64,000 nt of DNA, from positions 7,986,400 through 8,050,399 of the forward strand of contig NC_037093.1 in assembly GCF_002994745.2 (NCBI RefSeq). Reading direction: 5' to 3'. Under the pieces are notes generated by a model, which had not been told where the DNA came from, did not search any database, and saw nothing but the letters and a program-made list of their open reading frames with translations. Both the position numbers and the translations under genes were made by a program. Numbering within the stretch: the stretch's first letter is position 1; every line of letters starts with the position of its first letter. Shown piece after piece: positions 45,201 to 57,100 of the stretch. Origin of the DNA: Rosa chinensis. Its lineage: Eukaryota > Streptophyta > Magnoliopsida > Rosales > Rosaceae.

Positions 45201-46653
45201 CTTGAATTCTAGGATCATTCAGGGTCAGACACTTGATAAGTTTGCTCAGGTGAGGATTGCTGAGATGAATGTTGATCCGAATGTGGAAGGCCCTTCTGAG
45301 TGGGCTATTGGGACAGATGGAGGGTTGAGATTTCGTGGAAGATTGTATGTCCCAAGTGTTGATAACCTCAAGGAGGAGATCATGCGAAAAGCACATAGAT
45401 CTAGATACACTGTACATCCAGGGGGTACCAAAATGTATATGGATCTATGAAGACAGTTTTGGTGGTATGGAATGAAGAGGGATGTGGCAGAACATGTGTC
45501 GAAGTGTCTTACATGTCAGCAAGTGAAGGCTGAGCATCAGAGGCCCGCGGGGATGCTGAAACCCTTATCGATTCCTGTTTGGAAATGGGAAGATATCTCC
45601 ATGGACTTTATGACTGGATTGCCTAGGTCCAGGCAAGGTTATGACTCGATTTGGGTGATTGTGGACCGATTGACTAAGTCTGCACACTTTCTTCCTGTGG
45701 CAAAAACTTACTCAGGGGATGCGTTGTGTAAGTTGTACGTGAATGAGATAGTAAGGCTTCATGGTGTTCCTGTTACGATCGTTTATGATCGGGATGCTCG
45801 TTTCACTTCGGAATTTTGGTGTAGATTTCATAAGGCTTTTGGCACATCTTTAGCTATGAGCACCGCATTTCATCCACAGACAGATGGGCAGACTGAAAGA
45901 GTGAATCAAATAATGGAGGATATGCTTAGAGCTTGTGTTCTGGACTTTAAGGGAAGTTGGGCGGATCATCTGCCATTGGTAGAGTTTGCCTATAATAACA
46001 GTTATCACGCCAGCATCGGCATGGCTCCATATGAGGCTCTTTATGGTAGGCCATGTAGGACTCCTATCTGTTGGGCATAAGTAGGAGAGAGAGGACTCTT
46101 GGGTCCTGCAATTATTCAGGAAACCACTGGGAAGATCACTACTATTCGAGACAGGATCCGGACCTCACCGAGTAGACAGAAGAGTTACGCTGACTTAAAG
46201 AGGAGACCAGTTGAGTTTGATATGGGGGACCATGTGTTCTTGAAGGTCTCACCTATGAAGGGTGTGATGAGATTTGGTAAGAAGGGAAAACTCGCACCGA
46301 GGTATGTTGAACCCTTTGAGATTCTAGAAAGGGTTGGGAACTTGGCATATCGCCTCACCTTACCTGTAAGCATGTCTGGTGTACACAACGTCTTTCATGT
46401 GTCTATGCTCAGGAAGTATGTCCGAGATGAGTCCCACGAAATTGATCATGGTACGATTGAAGTGAACACAGATGTAACCTTTGTGGTTGAACCGATTCGT
46501 ATCATAGATAGGTCTACAAAGAAACTTCGCATGAAGGAAGTTGATCTTGTGAAGGTGCAGTGGAGTCATCATGATGAGGGTAATGCATCATGGGAGTTAG
46601 AGTCAGACATGAGAATGAAGTATCCACAGCTCTTTGGGGAATTGGGTGCTTAA
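42213..46653 (+). pseudogene. chromovirus gag-pol with three lesions
   Basis: One long frame runs from ATG 42213 to 44654: gag, two CCHC knuckles ([14 protein letters not shown] near 43107 and [14 protein letters not shown] near 43170), protease ([13 protein letters not shown] near 43345), and reverse transcriptase with [10 protein letters not shown] near 44300-44330. A frameshift near 44650 moves the frame to RNase H (44635-45450, with [10 protein letters not shown]). A nonsense codon at about 45448-45450 and another at 46078-46080 interrupt the integrase (KCLTCQQVKAEHQRP zinc part, DFMTGLPRS, HPQTDGQTERVNQ). The last piece (46099-46653) ends with a chromodomain-like VKVQWSHHDEGNASWELE segment. 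Few lesions in 4.4 kb indicate a fairly young element. Confidence 0.92.
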
Positions 46654-46817
46654 ATTTCGGGACGAAATTCCTTTAAGGAGGGTAGATTGTAATAACCTGT
46701 TTTTTTTATTCAAAGCAATTTGGTGGCAAACACCTTTGTTAAAAGGTCAAGTGTACCTTGATTCAAGGCCGGTTGCTTTAATCATCATACATGTTTGCAT
46801 AATTGATAGAGGCAGAC

Positions 46818-46820
<3 letters not shown>

Positions 46821-46886
<66 letters not shown>
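46821..46886. repeat. CT microsatellite in the 3' LTR
   Basis: About 33 uninterrupted TC units. Apparent open frames through it are low-complexity artefacts. Confidence 0.98.
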
Positions 46887-46889
<3 letters not shown>

Positions 46890-48704
46890 CGAAACCATCC
46901 AAGAAACAGAGCAATTATTCTCCAAGCTTGTTCTCGCTCCATAGGCCATCTATCGACCCCAGACCACGTTCTACGCCCCTTCACTTCTTCCTTGCGCAGC
47001 TGCCGGTGGCAGCCTCTCGTCGTCGTGTGAGCCATACACGGAGGTGGAGCACGAGACCGGTTTAAACCCAATTTGGTTCCAAGCTCGATATCTCATGCTA
47101 CAGGCCACCAATTCTCTTGATCTTTGGCTCATTAGACTCGCCTCAACTTTCTGAACAAGCACTAAGAAGTACCGGATCGATTTCACGTTCGTCAGAGCTC
47201 AACCCGTTTAGATCGATAAACAACCTTTCGATCCAGATATCTCGAGTTACAGAACACCATTCTTTGTGATTCTTGGCCTGGTGAACTCACCTTAAGTTTC
47301 TGAACAAGTCTCCAGAAGGGAACAAGGCGAATGGTGGAAGTTTTTACGTCGAACTGGAGCTCGCCGGTTTCTGGGTTTTTTTCCGGCCAACCCAACTGGT
47401 TCGAGGTAATTTATATCCCTTCCGGTCATTTTCAGCATACATGCTAGTTAGGAAAGTCATTAGGCTTGATGAGACGAAGCAGAGCAGCCTAGCCCCGACA
47501 CCATTGGCGGTGGTCGGCGGCGGCTCTGCCACTAACTCTGGCGGCCATTTCCGGCCACCTCCGGGGGTCACAAAGACAGTTTCTCTACATTTTTAGATTC
47601 TACATTTCAATACAATCTTGTCGATATATTATACGCAATTTTTGGATATCGTATGATTAAGTTATGAATTTTTACGTTACGATCGATTTAGATAGTTCGA
47701 TTTATGATCTGTGAAGATCTGACCGTCCGTTGGACTTGTAGTTTTGATATGTCGATAGTATGACTGTCCCAGTGATTTGTGTGGTCATGGACGAAGATCC
47801 GACCGTTGGATCTTCATATAATTGTGAAATAGTGATTTGGAAGGTGATTCGTGAGAATATGACCGTCAGATTTTCATATAAATTTGTGGAGATGTTAGTA
47901 AGGGCGATTCAGGAAGATCTGACAGTTGGATCTTCGTGATGATTTAGGAGGATGATCCTAAGGGCGATCTGTGAGGATCCGAATGTTGGATCATCGTTTA
48001 ATTTCGATCTGACCGTTGGATCATCGTTTAATTATGTTTATGAGTTGTTGGCTAAGTTAAGATCGTATTGGATTAGGTGATTGACGGATTGATTTGGCGG
48101 ACGATTGTGAATCGTATCTTGAGCTGTTAAGAAGACGCAGGGGGATTTTAGAGGTGAGTAAACCTCACGTGATTCATATTACGAACGGAGTACATTTAAT
48201 TACCTTATTTTGTCGTAATTGTGTGAAAATATTTATGGAATAAATATTTGTTTTAAATCATATGGACTTGATCAACTACGGTCCATAGGTAAGTAAAATG
48301 ATTTTTATTAGACAAAATGAATTTCACGATTTTTATGCTTGCATTATAGTTGGTATTAGTGATTATCCCTGAGCGGATAATTACGTGTATATATATATAT
48401 ATATATATATATATTTACGTGATTATATATGGAATGGTGTGACATTGAGGTGTGTGTGGAATTGCGATAACTTGGTTATGAGATGATATTGTTTTTGAAA
48501 TTGCCATGATTATTTGTGATAATGGTGACCGATGAATGTTCGTGATAATCATGTTGACCTTCTGAGTTGAATAGAGGGTAGAGAAGGTAGGGTTCTGAGG
48601 ACAGGGGTACAAGGAGCGAGGGTTATTAAATAACCCGGAAATGTGTCGTTTACATTGAACCTAGGGCAAGGTGACAAGTAACGATGTAGTTAGAGCTCTA
48701 ACAT

Positions 48705-48925
48705 GTTGTGGGAAAGACCACAGTGGAGATACTGCACGGGTGGGAAAGACCACATGCAGTGAGGAGGACTGCAAGGGTGGGAAAGACCACATGCAGTAGG
48801 AATAGTAATGTGTTGTGGGAAGGACCACAGTGGGGATAACTGCACGGGTGGGAAAGACCACATGCAGTGAGGATAACTGCACGGGTGGGAAAGACCACAT
48901 GCAATGGGAATAATAGCTGGTTGTG
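48705..48925. repeat. GGGAAAGACCACA repeat field in the 3' LTR
   Basis: A unit of about 35-40 bp, alternating GTTGTGGGAAAGACCACA and GGGTGGGAAAGACCACATGC, recurs about seven times. The 5' LTR holds the same field with fewer or shorter copies (41219-41425), so copy number changed after insertion. Confidence 0.85.
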
Positions 48926-49514
48926 GGTAAGACCACATAGGTGATATAGAGGTCAGGGAATTTTAAGAATGTATTCCTTGTTGTTTCCCGTAAGTTGGTT
49001 GACGTTTGCATTGTGGATGTTGAGATTGTTGATTGTTACTTGAGTTTAAGGAATTGAAATTTAATAAATCAACAGTTCATTCTTGTTTACTCATACGAGC
49101 TGTCAAAAGCTTACCGGGTTTGGTGTTGTTGCAATCCCGGTACACTATTCAAATTGTGTAGCGGGTAATCTTGCAGGTCAGGAGAATCAGGGCGGTGATC
49201 GTGCGGGTTAGAGTATTTGTTATAGGTTTATAGAAATTGTAATAGTGAGGTGAGTTAAGCTCATTTGAGCCTTACAATTTGATTGGTGAGAGTGTGCTGT
49301 AATAAATAACTTGAGGATTTGGTTTATTGTATTATTGAGAGGTGTGAAGTGCGGTTGTTTGTGAGAAAAAAATTCAGGACGTTATTTGTAATTGTTATTA
49401 TTCATGTTTCGGACTTTGAATTGATTATTCAAAATTCGGGGCGTGACAGTTTCAATCTTTGGTTCTGGGCTTTTAATTTTTTGTGGAGGTTTGCTCAGCT
49501 ATGGAATCTGGGTT

Positions 49515-49847
49515 CTAGACTTTTGTGGACATGGCCAGTGGCTGAGTTGAGTTGCCAGCATGTACATGTACATCACGTTGTTTCTTATTGGAGGAAGAGC
49601 AGAAATCTGGTTTTAATGGTGAAGGTGAATTGAATTCTGGTTTTGATGATTTGGGTGAAGAAAGTGAAGTGAAATCTAGTTTTGATGGTTTGGGTGGTGG
49701 GGTGACGCCTCTGGAGAGTATAGAGAGTGGGTTTGGGGAGATTGGGAGATGAGGGAGAGAAGAGAGTCTAGTCAGAGGCTGATTTTGATGGTGAAGAGGA
49801 TTGAGAGCAGGAAGTGACGTAGGAGAGGAGGGTTGGGTTGTGCTCAT
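49515..49847 (-). CDS. hypothetical Ser/Pro-rich open frame
   Basis: The 110-residue frame starts MSTTQPSSPTSLPALNP and is rich in serine, proline and lysine, with repeats of the type KPSKLDF, SKPEFNS and LKPDF. I do not recognise it. It sits directly beside the chromovirus right end, so any continuation to the left (further exons on the minus strand) would have been displaced by 10 kb. It may be a gene fragment or chance. No TATA box or homologue is evident. Confidence 0.25.
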   Translation of the reverse strand: MSTTQPSSPTSLPALNPLHHQNQPLTRLSSLPHLPISPNPLSILSRGVTPPPKPSKLDFTSLSSPKSSKPEFNSPSPLKPDFCSSSNKKQRDVHVHAGNSTQPLAMSTKV

Positions 49848-49959
49848 GGTGGCGATTGACCGGAGTTGCGAAGGGATTTATGTTAACCCAAAGGGGGTTG
49901 TGGGATGTAGGAGAAGAGGAGAGAGGAGAGGATCAGAGGACGGTAATTTCGACATTTCA

Positions 49960-50165
49960 TCTAAACTGAGGCTGAAAAACTGAAAAGTGGGGCCCTATGT
50001 CGGGGACAACTCAGCAAGTGACGTCATGATCAGAGAGAATTTTGAGATTTGGATGCGGGTGATGAAAATTAGAAATGCAGGGACCATCAGGATTTAAAAA
50101 AAATATCAGAGACCAAACTGATGTTTGCCCCAAAGTTGGGGGGGACAAACTGAATTTAGTCCAAT
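49960..50165. other. transposon-end-like sequence
   Basis: Read on the minus strand, this begins GGACTAAATTCAGTTTGTCC and continues through a CAAACATCAGTTTGGTCTCTG segment and a TGACGTCACTTGCTGAG word. Text of this kind is common at the ends of plant DNA transposons. I found no matching second end. Confidence 0.35.
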
Positions 50166-51010
50166 AAAGTATGTTGAACTTCAGGTTCAAACAAATTTGG
50201 TGCTCGAAACTTCAGGCTAGAGGTAAATAAAGTGAAGTTTTAAGTTCACTTTTTAACTAACTTTTAGTTTGTACTTGAAACTTCAAGTTCATGTTTTTAT
50301 TGTTAGAACTTCAGGTTTTACTGTGGAATTTTGAACTTTTGGTTCAAAAATGTTACACTCGAAATTCATATATGTTCGAGATATAGGGCTGCTGGCCCAT
50401 ATAAATAACGGGGGGAAAAAATTTAAAGGATAAGTACTGTTATGAAAGTACATAACAGAATAGGAAAATTGCAGGGAAGAGAAATAAAGAAATAGTAAAA
50501 ACTTCTGGTTCCGTGAATGAATAAAGTACACAGAACTTCTGGTCTGCTTAACTTTACAAATATGATAATCTTGTTTCTCTCCTCTAATTGCACAAGAACA
50601 TAATATCAAAATAAGGTGCGGAACTTCAAATTCACATTGTCGTGTGGAGGAGGGAACCCCAATACCCAAAAAATTTTGAGGAACTTCTGACCCTCTTATA
50701 ATTATTGGGGATAAAAAATATGTAGTTCATATACTCGATTATAAATTCTGAGGATTTTCTGGCCCTCGTAATTGCATAAGTTCTAAAGAGCTTCATGTCA
50801 CAATTTTTCAATTTACATTTCATGACCCTTGAGGAACTTCAGGTCCCAATATGACTAGGGATCACGACATGTACGTGGTCATTGTATAACTTTGAGGAAC
50901 TTCTGGCCCTCGTTAAATGTATAGGCTCTGAGAAAATTCATGTCGCAATTTTAATTATATAACCCTCTAGAAACTCCAGGCCCTCATGTTATCGGATCAA
51001 GAAACTTCAG
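50166..51010. repeat. degenerate repeat field built on GAACTTCAGGT
   Basis: Variants of GAGGAACTTC(A/T)GG(T/C)CC occur more than a dozen times, spaced about 30-90 bases (for example near 50171, 50203, 50307, 50520, 50690, 50750, 50830, 50897, 50970 and 51000). The intervening DNA is AT-rich and not clearly repeated. No protein is encoded. Confidence 0.75.
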
Positions 51011-51559
51011 GTCTCGATCGATTTTAATCCCACAACTAGATAAATGTGAGTTTATTATATCAATTTCTCAAATGAATGAAATCCAAATAATAAATTAATA
51101 AAAATATACCTGGATTTCAAAAGAATTACACGTGGTAATTGAGATACCAAAATTATACTTGCGATAAACATATATCTGCGACTGTGCATACCTCAATTCT
51201 TCTTCACCCATATATGCAAAAGATACGTACATATATGAGGCCAATGATGAGGAATCAGGAATGGATGTAATTAAACAACGTACACAGAATAGAAGACAAA
51301 AATGTATTCGTATAGGAAAATGATTTGCGGCCTCAATGAGGCCTAAGATTTGTGGCCTCAATCTTAGGTGTCATACCTTGTCATCTGTACATATTACCTA
51401 TTTGTCAAATCATGTCATGTAATTCTTGAGAAAAATATTATCTTATCCTTCCAAAATCTAATGACTCTAAATTATTTTGGCTTCTTCTAAAAAGAAACAA
51501 AATTTGGCTTTCTTTCATTTTTCTTTTCTTTTCATTACACTCATGTTAGATTTAAACAA

Positions 51560-52673
51560 GAAGAGTATGGCTCTCAACCCTAGCTGCCTTAGGCTGAGGC
51601 TTCCATGGCAATGTTTATCGTCAATCACTTTCTCAATCTATGCCAACTCTTTACCCGTTGGGGAGAGAGGTGGACACTACCAAGAAGGCGTCGGCGGCAA
51701 ACCTCCAAGGACGAGCCACGTGCGCTTTCCTCCAAGCGGCAATGGTGGCTTGCTCCTAGAAGCAGGTAAAGTTTGGGCAATTGGCAGTATGGTACTCCTG
51801 CATCCGCTGTTTCTGATGAATCCGATCTCTGACTTGCCTCAAGATGGGGGTGGATAGGAGGCTGGCCCTCAGGTTTGAAATTGAGGAGGCTTTGTTCTGG
51901 CGTCATCGAGCTCTAGGATCTGAGGAACATGGTGAGGCCGGTGATTCATCGCCAAAGCAAACTTGTAGAGGAAGAAGAGTCTGATGATGGTGGTTGGTCT
52001 CGGCCACGTCGGGGGCGTCTCAAGGTGGATGAAAGTTTTGATGATTCTCAGTGTTGGATTCGCATTTTGTGAGATCTGAATTCTGTCATGGATCCAGGTT
52101 GGAGACGAGATGGCCTGCACCTTGTATGTGCGGCGAAGGTGGAGGCCGTGATAGTGAATAGAGCAAGAGTAGGTATGCTCATTCTGGGTTAGGTGCCAAG
52201 ATAAGTTTCGAGGCCCAACTCGATTGGGCGGCCCAAATCTGTTGTATGGTCCAGGTCAAGTTTGCAGCCCAATTCTGGGAAGCTTTGGGTGCCCAGATCA
52301 TTTTGGGTGCTCAAAACAAATTGGGTGTCAAGTTTGTGGATTTTTGGCCCAAAGTTGGACCAAACAGGCAGGCTCCGGTTACTAGGGTTTCGGTTATGGG
52401 ATCTTGGTGGAGGGTATGGGCTCATAAGGCTTTTCTTTAGCCTTCCTTTTAAGTCTTTTATGTACTGTGCTTATTTACTATGCAATCATTTCGATCATGG
52501 TAAGATAGGCCTATTTAGAATAAGTGAGCATGGATGTTCATTAATGAGTGGTACTAGATATATATACCACGTTTTCTTATTTGCCCTCTGTTTTTCAAGA
52601 CAGTGGAAAGGTATGTAATGTACTGCTCTAGCTTGAGACTATTAATGAGAAATGTTGAATTTCATTCAAAAAA
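51560..52673 (+). mobile_element. poly-A retroposon with 17-bp target duplication
   Basis: The insert of 1114 bp ends in a short A run and is flanked by perfect 17-bp direct repeats ATGTTAGATTTAAACAA (51543-51559 and 52674-52690). The interior is moderately GC-rich with GCCCAA-type words near 52210-52340. A frame at 51477-51857 crosses the left boundary and is not meaningful. No reverse transcriptase is encoded, so it was moved by another LINE or is a truncated LINE end. Confidence 0.88.
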
Positions 52674-52921
52674 ATGTTAGATTTAAACAACAATTTTTTT
52701 TTTCTTTAATCAAGAATAGAAAAAACTTCATGTAATTCAGTCAAAAGACTTGAATGTACATTCGATTAATAGATTTGCAGAACACATGTATATGAATTCA
52801 ACCTTTATTGGGTTTCTACAAATTTTTAAAATATAATGTGAAAAATGCATAATCATATGATTGTATATATTCTTTTGTTCATTGTTTTCTCTTTATGTAA
52901 GTAGGGTTTAAATGTTAGATC

Positions 52922-53140
52922 TGTTCAAGTAAAACCCTAGTTTGTGTTTGGCCCAAACTCTAGGTTACTTGCTCTAGTGGTAATAGGGTTAAATTAGAAG
53001 GATTTAGATTCCTATTCAATGTACGATTACTTTCCTTGTATGATTGAGATTCTATGCATTGTAATCCTCTATATAAAGAGGCCCCTATTATCAATGAGAA
53101 TACACAGCAAATTCCTCTCAAATTCAGTTTCTCTACAACA
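52922..53140 (+). repeat. 5' LTR of the copia in foldback B
   Basis: TGTTCAAGTAAAACCC to CTCTACAACA, 219 bp, with CTATATAAAGAGG as the TATA region. Confidence 0.95.
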
Positions 53141-54167
53141 CGTTATCAGCACGAGCCCTAACCCTAGCCCTAAAAACAAAAAACCCGAAAATTCTTCTCA
53201 CCAAAACTGCCGCAAGCTCCTAGCCCTTGTTAGCCATGCCCTACGCTGCCCCTGCAGCCCTTGCGCACCCGTGTGCCACCTACTGCCCCTGCAGCATTGC
53301 CGCACGCCTGCTGCCTCCTGCAACACAGCAGCAGATCAGTCTTCTTTCACGAGCCGAAACGTCTTGTTGGAAACCCCTGATCAAAATACTTTCTTCATCA
53401 AAATTTTTCATCTCTGTCTCTTTTATCTGACCTCCAAATTTCAGCCATATTGGAGTCGTTTTGAGACATGTACATCATTCGAGGTGGGAGTTGTTCAGCA
53501 TGCTCGTTCCTGTGCATATCAGTCAGTTTGCGAGCCCCGAAACTCCTAGTTTAGAACTTCAGATCAAAATTCTTCCTTCATCAAAGTTGTTCATGTCTGT
53601 CTTTTCTATCTAGTCTCCAAATTTAAGCCCTATTAGAGTCATTTTGAGACCTGTGCACCAATCGGAGTGAGAGCTGTTCAGAAGTGAATTTGCTCCGAAT
53701 TTCAACAAGTTTGATTCGCCTAGGACTGAAGCTCGTCTGCAATCCTACAACGAGGATCGAATACGCTCTGCAATCCTAAGAGGTATGATTTACTAAAAGT
53801 TCCCGTTTTTGAAGTTTTTTATTCTTTTTCGCTTCTTTTTCTCGGGGACTTGCAACCTCCCTTCTTCTACCCCCCCTTTCTTTATCATAGGGGAGACCAA
53901 ATTAAGCCGAACTGTGGGGGTTCGTGCTCACTCCAAGCTTGGAGCTTGTAGAGTTCTCCAAACTTAGAGTTTGTTGAGATAAAACGATCGACTGCAAACA
54001 TCATTGTTTCGATCTAATCCAACCCCTCTTGGAATCGAATTTCTTGGAAGCGACTACGCTCGGAAATTCCTAATTTCTTGGAAGCGACTACGCTCAGAAA
54101 TTTTATTTGTTTTCGTGGTAGCCTTTTTCGCTCCGAAACTAACCCTAATTTCTTGTTCTCTTTCAGG

Positions 54168-57100
54168 ATGAGTAACCTGAACAAATTGGACTTTGCTCCA
54201 TTGGGAACAACTGGATCTGAATATCACAGGTGGGTTTGTGTTATCCGCCAGCATCTCAAGTCCGATGGAATCTTGGATACGATTCTCGAGCCTAGCCAGG
54301 ACGTGCTAACTGCTGAGCAAGCTCAAGCTTTGGAAGCAAATAGAGAAGCCTTAGAGGCAAATAAGGCGAAATCCATCATCCTAATGACTCGTCATATGGA
54401 TGATTTGCTCTAGTACGAGTGTATGGACTAAGAAGACCCCAGAAGGCTGTGGGTCTCACTCGAAGATAGATTTGGCAACGTCCGTGACTCCCTGCTTCCT
54501 GACCTAGAAGTGAGAAGGCATAGCCTCCGCTTTTGTGATTTCAAGTCAGTTCTTAACTATAACTCGGAAGCACTTCGCATTAAATCCTTAATGGAATTTT
54601 GTGGTAAACAGATCACAAATGCGATATTGATTGAGAAGACGTCTCTGCATTGATGGTTGCTAAGAACTATCGAATCGATGTCACTACAAGACGAATTAAA
54701 AGGTTTCATGAGCTCATTGGAGCTATGAATGTCGTTGAAAAGCATGACAACATCCTTGTGAAGAACTATAATTCAAGATCCGTGGGAACATAGCGTATTC
54801 TGGAATCCAATTATAGTCGCCCCCCAAAGAGAGGGCGCCAAGAGCGAAACCCTAATCTTAGGAATACATTTGGACGTTCTGGTCCATATAGTCGCTCTAC
54901 TTGGAAAGGTAATCGCCAAAATAGGTGAACACGGAACCGAAGAGGTAAACGTGGAAAGAGAGAGGGAGGCAACGCCTTTGGCCATGTTGGTGGCGCCACC
55001 AACACTAAGAGCCATCTAAATGACGCTTTCAAAGCACCTCAAGCAATGAAGTTTGAGCAAAGAGATGTATGTTCTCGATGTGGAGTGTCTAATCATTGGG
55101 CACACATTTGTAGAGCTCGTGGAGAAATTGTCACAGCCTACAAAGCATATGGTGAAGCAAGAAGATAACTATATGGAATAAGAAGATCAAGAAGATGATC
55201 TAGAGTGAAGGGTTAAAGACTACAAATCTGGCTGGGATCAATAGATCACCAATTCTGTTTAAGTCTTTGTTTTTCCAAGAGATGTAATACGCAATTGCCA
55301 TATATTTTTGTAGTAAATGCCAATGGTTTAGCTTTTCTTCAAAGTAGGCTCACTCAAAGTAAGTGTGATGTCTAGGAAGGTTCTGAGATTAGTGGTACTT
55401 AAGCAAGTCTTGCTCCACCGACATCTCACTACTCACCTGGTCACATTTATTTTTGAATTACCGAAAGAAGTTAGACGACTACCATTGTTTTGCATTAGCT
55501 ATCATTTTGGATTAGATTTTGTTTAGTCAAAGAGACAAAGATGTAACTCCGTTGGCTTATGAATAATATTTCGAGTTTTTTTATGACTCCATTTTGATTC
55601 TGAGCATATGACTTTTGTGACTACGATGGGTGGGCCATTAGTATTAATTCAAGGACATAGAATAGCTCCAGTTCCACTTGCCAAATGGCACCTTAATTAC
55701 TGTCACAGAAACTCTCTACGCCTTTAGGGCGAATCACACCTATGAATAGCCAACGGATTCCATGTGAAAGCACATGTAAAGAACAGAAATGAGTTCCTTT
55801 GCAATACCTCTAATGATTGAGAACAAAGGCGCATCTTAGAGAAGTTTATGTGTCTCTCTAGTGGATTCTATGTCACTATTCGAGCTATTAATCCAATAAA
55901 GTTATGAGAGAAGATCTCTTGGATTTAGACACATATTGGCTTTGTCACGATAGGATAGATCATCCTAGTCATGATATGATAATCCATCTACTAATGACTT
56001 CACATGGACATCATTCCTTTCGAGCGAAATGAAGCATGAATCAAAAGTTGATTTCTAGACTAAGTGTGACCGACGCTGCTGCCTAGGGTACCGCCTCGGT
56101 CCACCACCAACCTGGGGCTGGCACAGTCCCTATCCATGACACCATGGATAGCGTCCATCATGGTGATGACGCCCCAGGTGATGCTGTAATCACCAACTTG
56201 CTTCAAATAGCGTTTCAGACGCTCAGGCCTTACCAAAATTCTCATTGGTTACTTCTAAAGGCTCTCGCTCGTTTTACAAAGGCCGTTCCTTAAGGAAATT
56301 AGGACTAAGACCGTCCTATGCAAAGGAAATGAACATATTCACTCTGTTCTTACATAGAATCCATGGGGATTCTGTGGATTGATTCAACCAACTTGCGAAC
56401 GCTTAAATATTTCATGATATTAGTTGACACGAAAACACACTGGTCACGTGTTGTGCCATTGTCCACCTATAAATGCTGCTTATGCTACACTCCTAGCACA
56501 TATCATAGGACAACGGGCTCATTCCCCAGATCATCCTATTCAGTCAATTGGATTTGACTATGCTAGAGAGTTTACATCGAAAGACTTTCGATGGATATTG
56601 CAATGGGACTGATGTTGGACATCACATTCCCATATACACACTCAAATGGTCTTGCGGAAACGACTACGATGATAGTCCGAACATTGGTAATGCGCACCAA
56701 TCTCCTTATATCCGCTTGGGGTGATGCAATATCGCATGCAGCTATGCTAATTCGTCTACGACCCACCGCCACTCAATGTACCTCTGCGTTACAGCTAGTG
56801 ACTAGGTACAAGTATCGTACTTACGCATATTTGAGTGAGCCATTTATGTGCCAATTGCGCCGCCACAGAGCTCTATGATGGGTCCTTACAGATGAATGGG
56901 CAACTACGTTGGATTTGAGACTCCAACAATCGTCCGCCACTCAATGCCCTTGCAAGGCGATCTCATTACCGCTAGATTTGTGGGTTGTCACTTTGATGAG
57001 ACAGTCTTCCCTTCATTAGGGGGAGATAAGAACACGGATGTTCAGCAGGAACGACAGGGATTGTCGTGGCCTGTCCCCACTATGTCTCATCTCGATCCCT

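Larger units (their letters stand above)
39631..49448 (+). mobile_element. Ty3/gypsy chromovirus with long LTRs
   Basis: Two copies of a long LTR (39631-41930 truncated; 46688-49448 complete) flank a gag-pol region at 42213-46653 ending in a chromodomain-like segment. After the 5' LTR, TTTTGATATCAGAGC (about 41932-41946) fits a primer-binding site complementary to initiator tRNA-Met with one change. A purine stretch AAGGAGGG precedes the 3' LTR. LTR size and domain order fit chromoviruses of the Tekay/Del type. The coding frame has three lesions. Confidence 0.88.
46688..49448 (+). repeat. 3' LTR of the chromovirus
   Basis: The 2761-bp LTR starts TGTAATAACCTG and ends GGGGCGTGACA. It holds a CT microsatellite (46821-46886), an AT run (about 48386-48413) and a repeat field with GGGAAAGACCACA. 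It is closely similar to 39631-41930 over the shared part. Confidence 0.92.

Noticed and set aside
46634..47071. Frames of 97-143 residues across the CT microsatellite on both strands
   Set aside because: They are created by the dinucleotide repeat, which is open in most frames, and lie wholly in an LTR.
48661..49011. Minus-strand Cys/His-rich frames in the chromovirus LTRs
   Set aside because: They are the complement of the GGGAAAGACCACA repeat field; the regular composition reflects the repeat and not a protein.
54773..55032. Minus-strand frames in the copia gag region
   Set aside because: They oppose a readable gag and zinc-knuckle region and show no family features.
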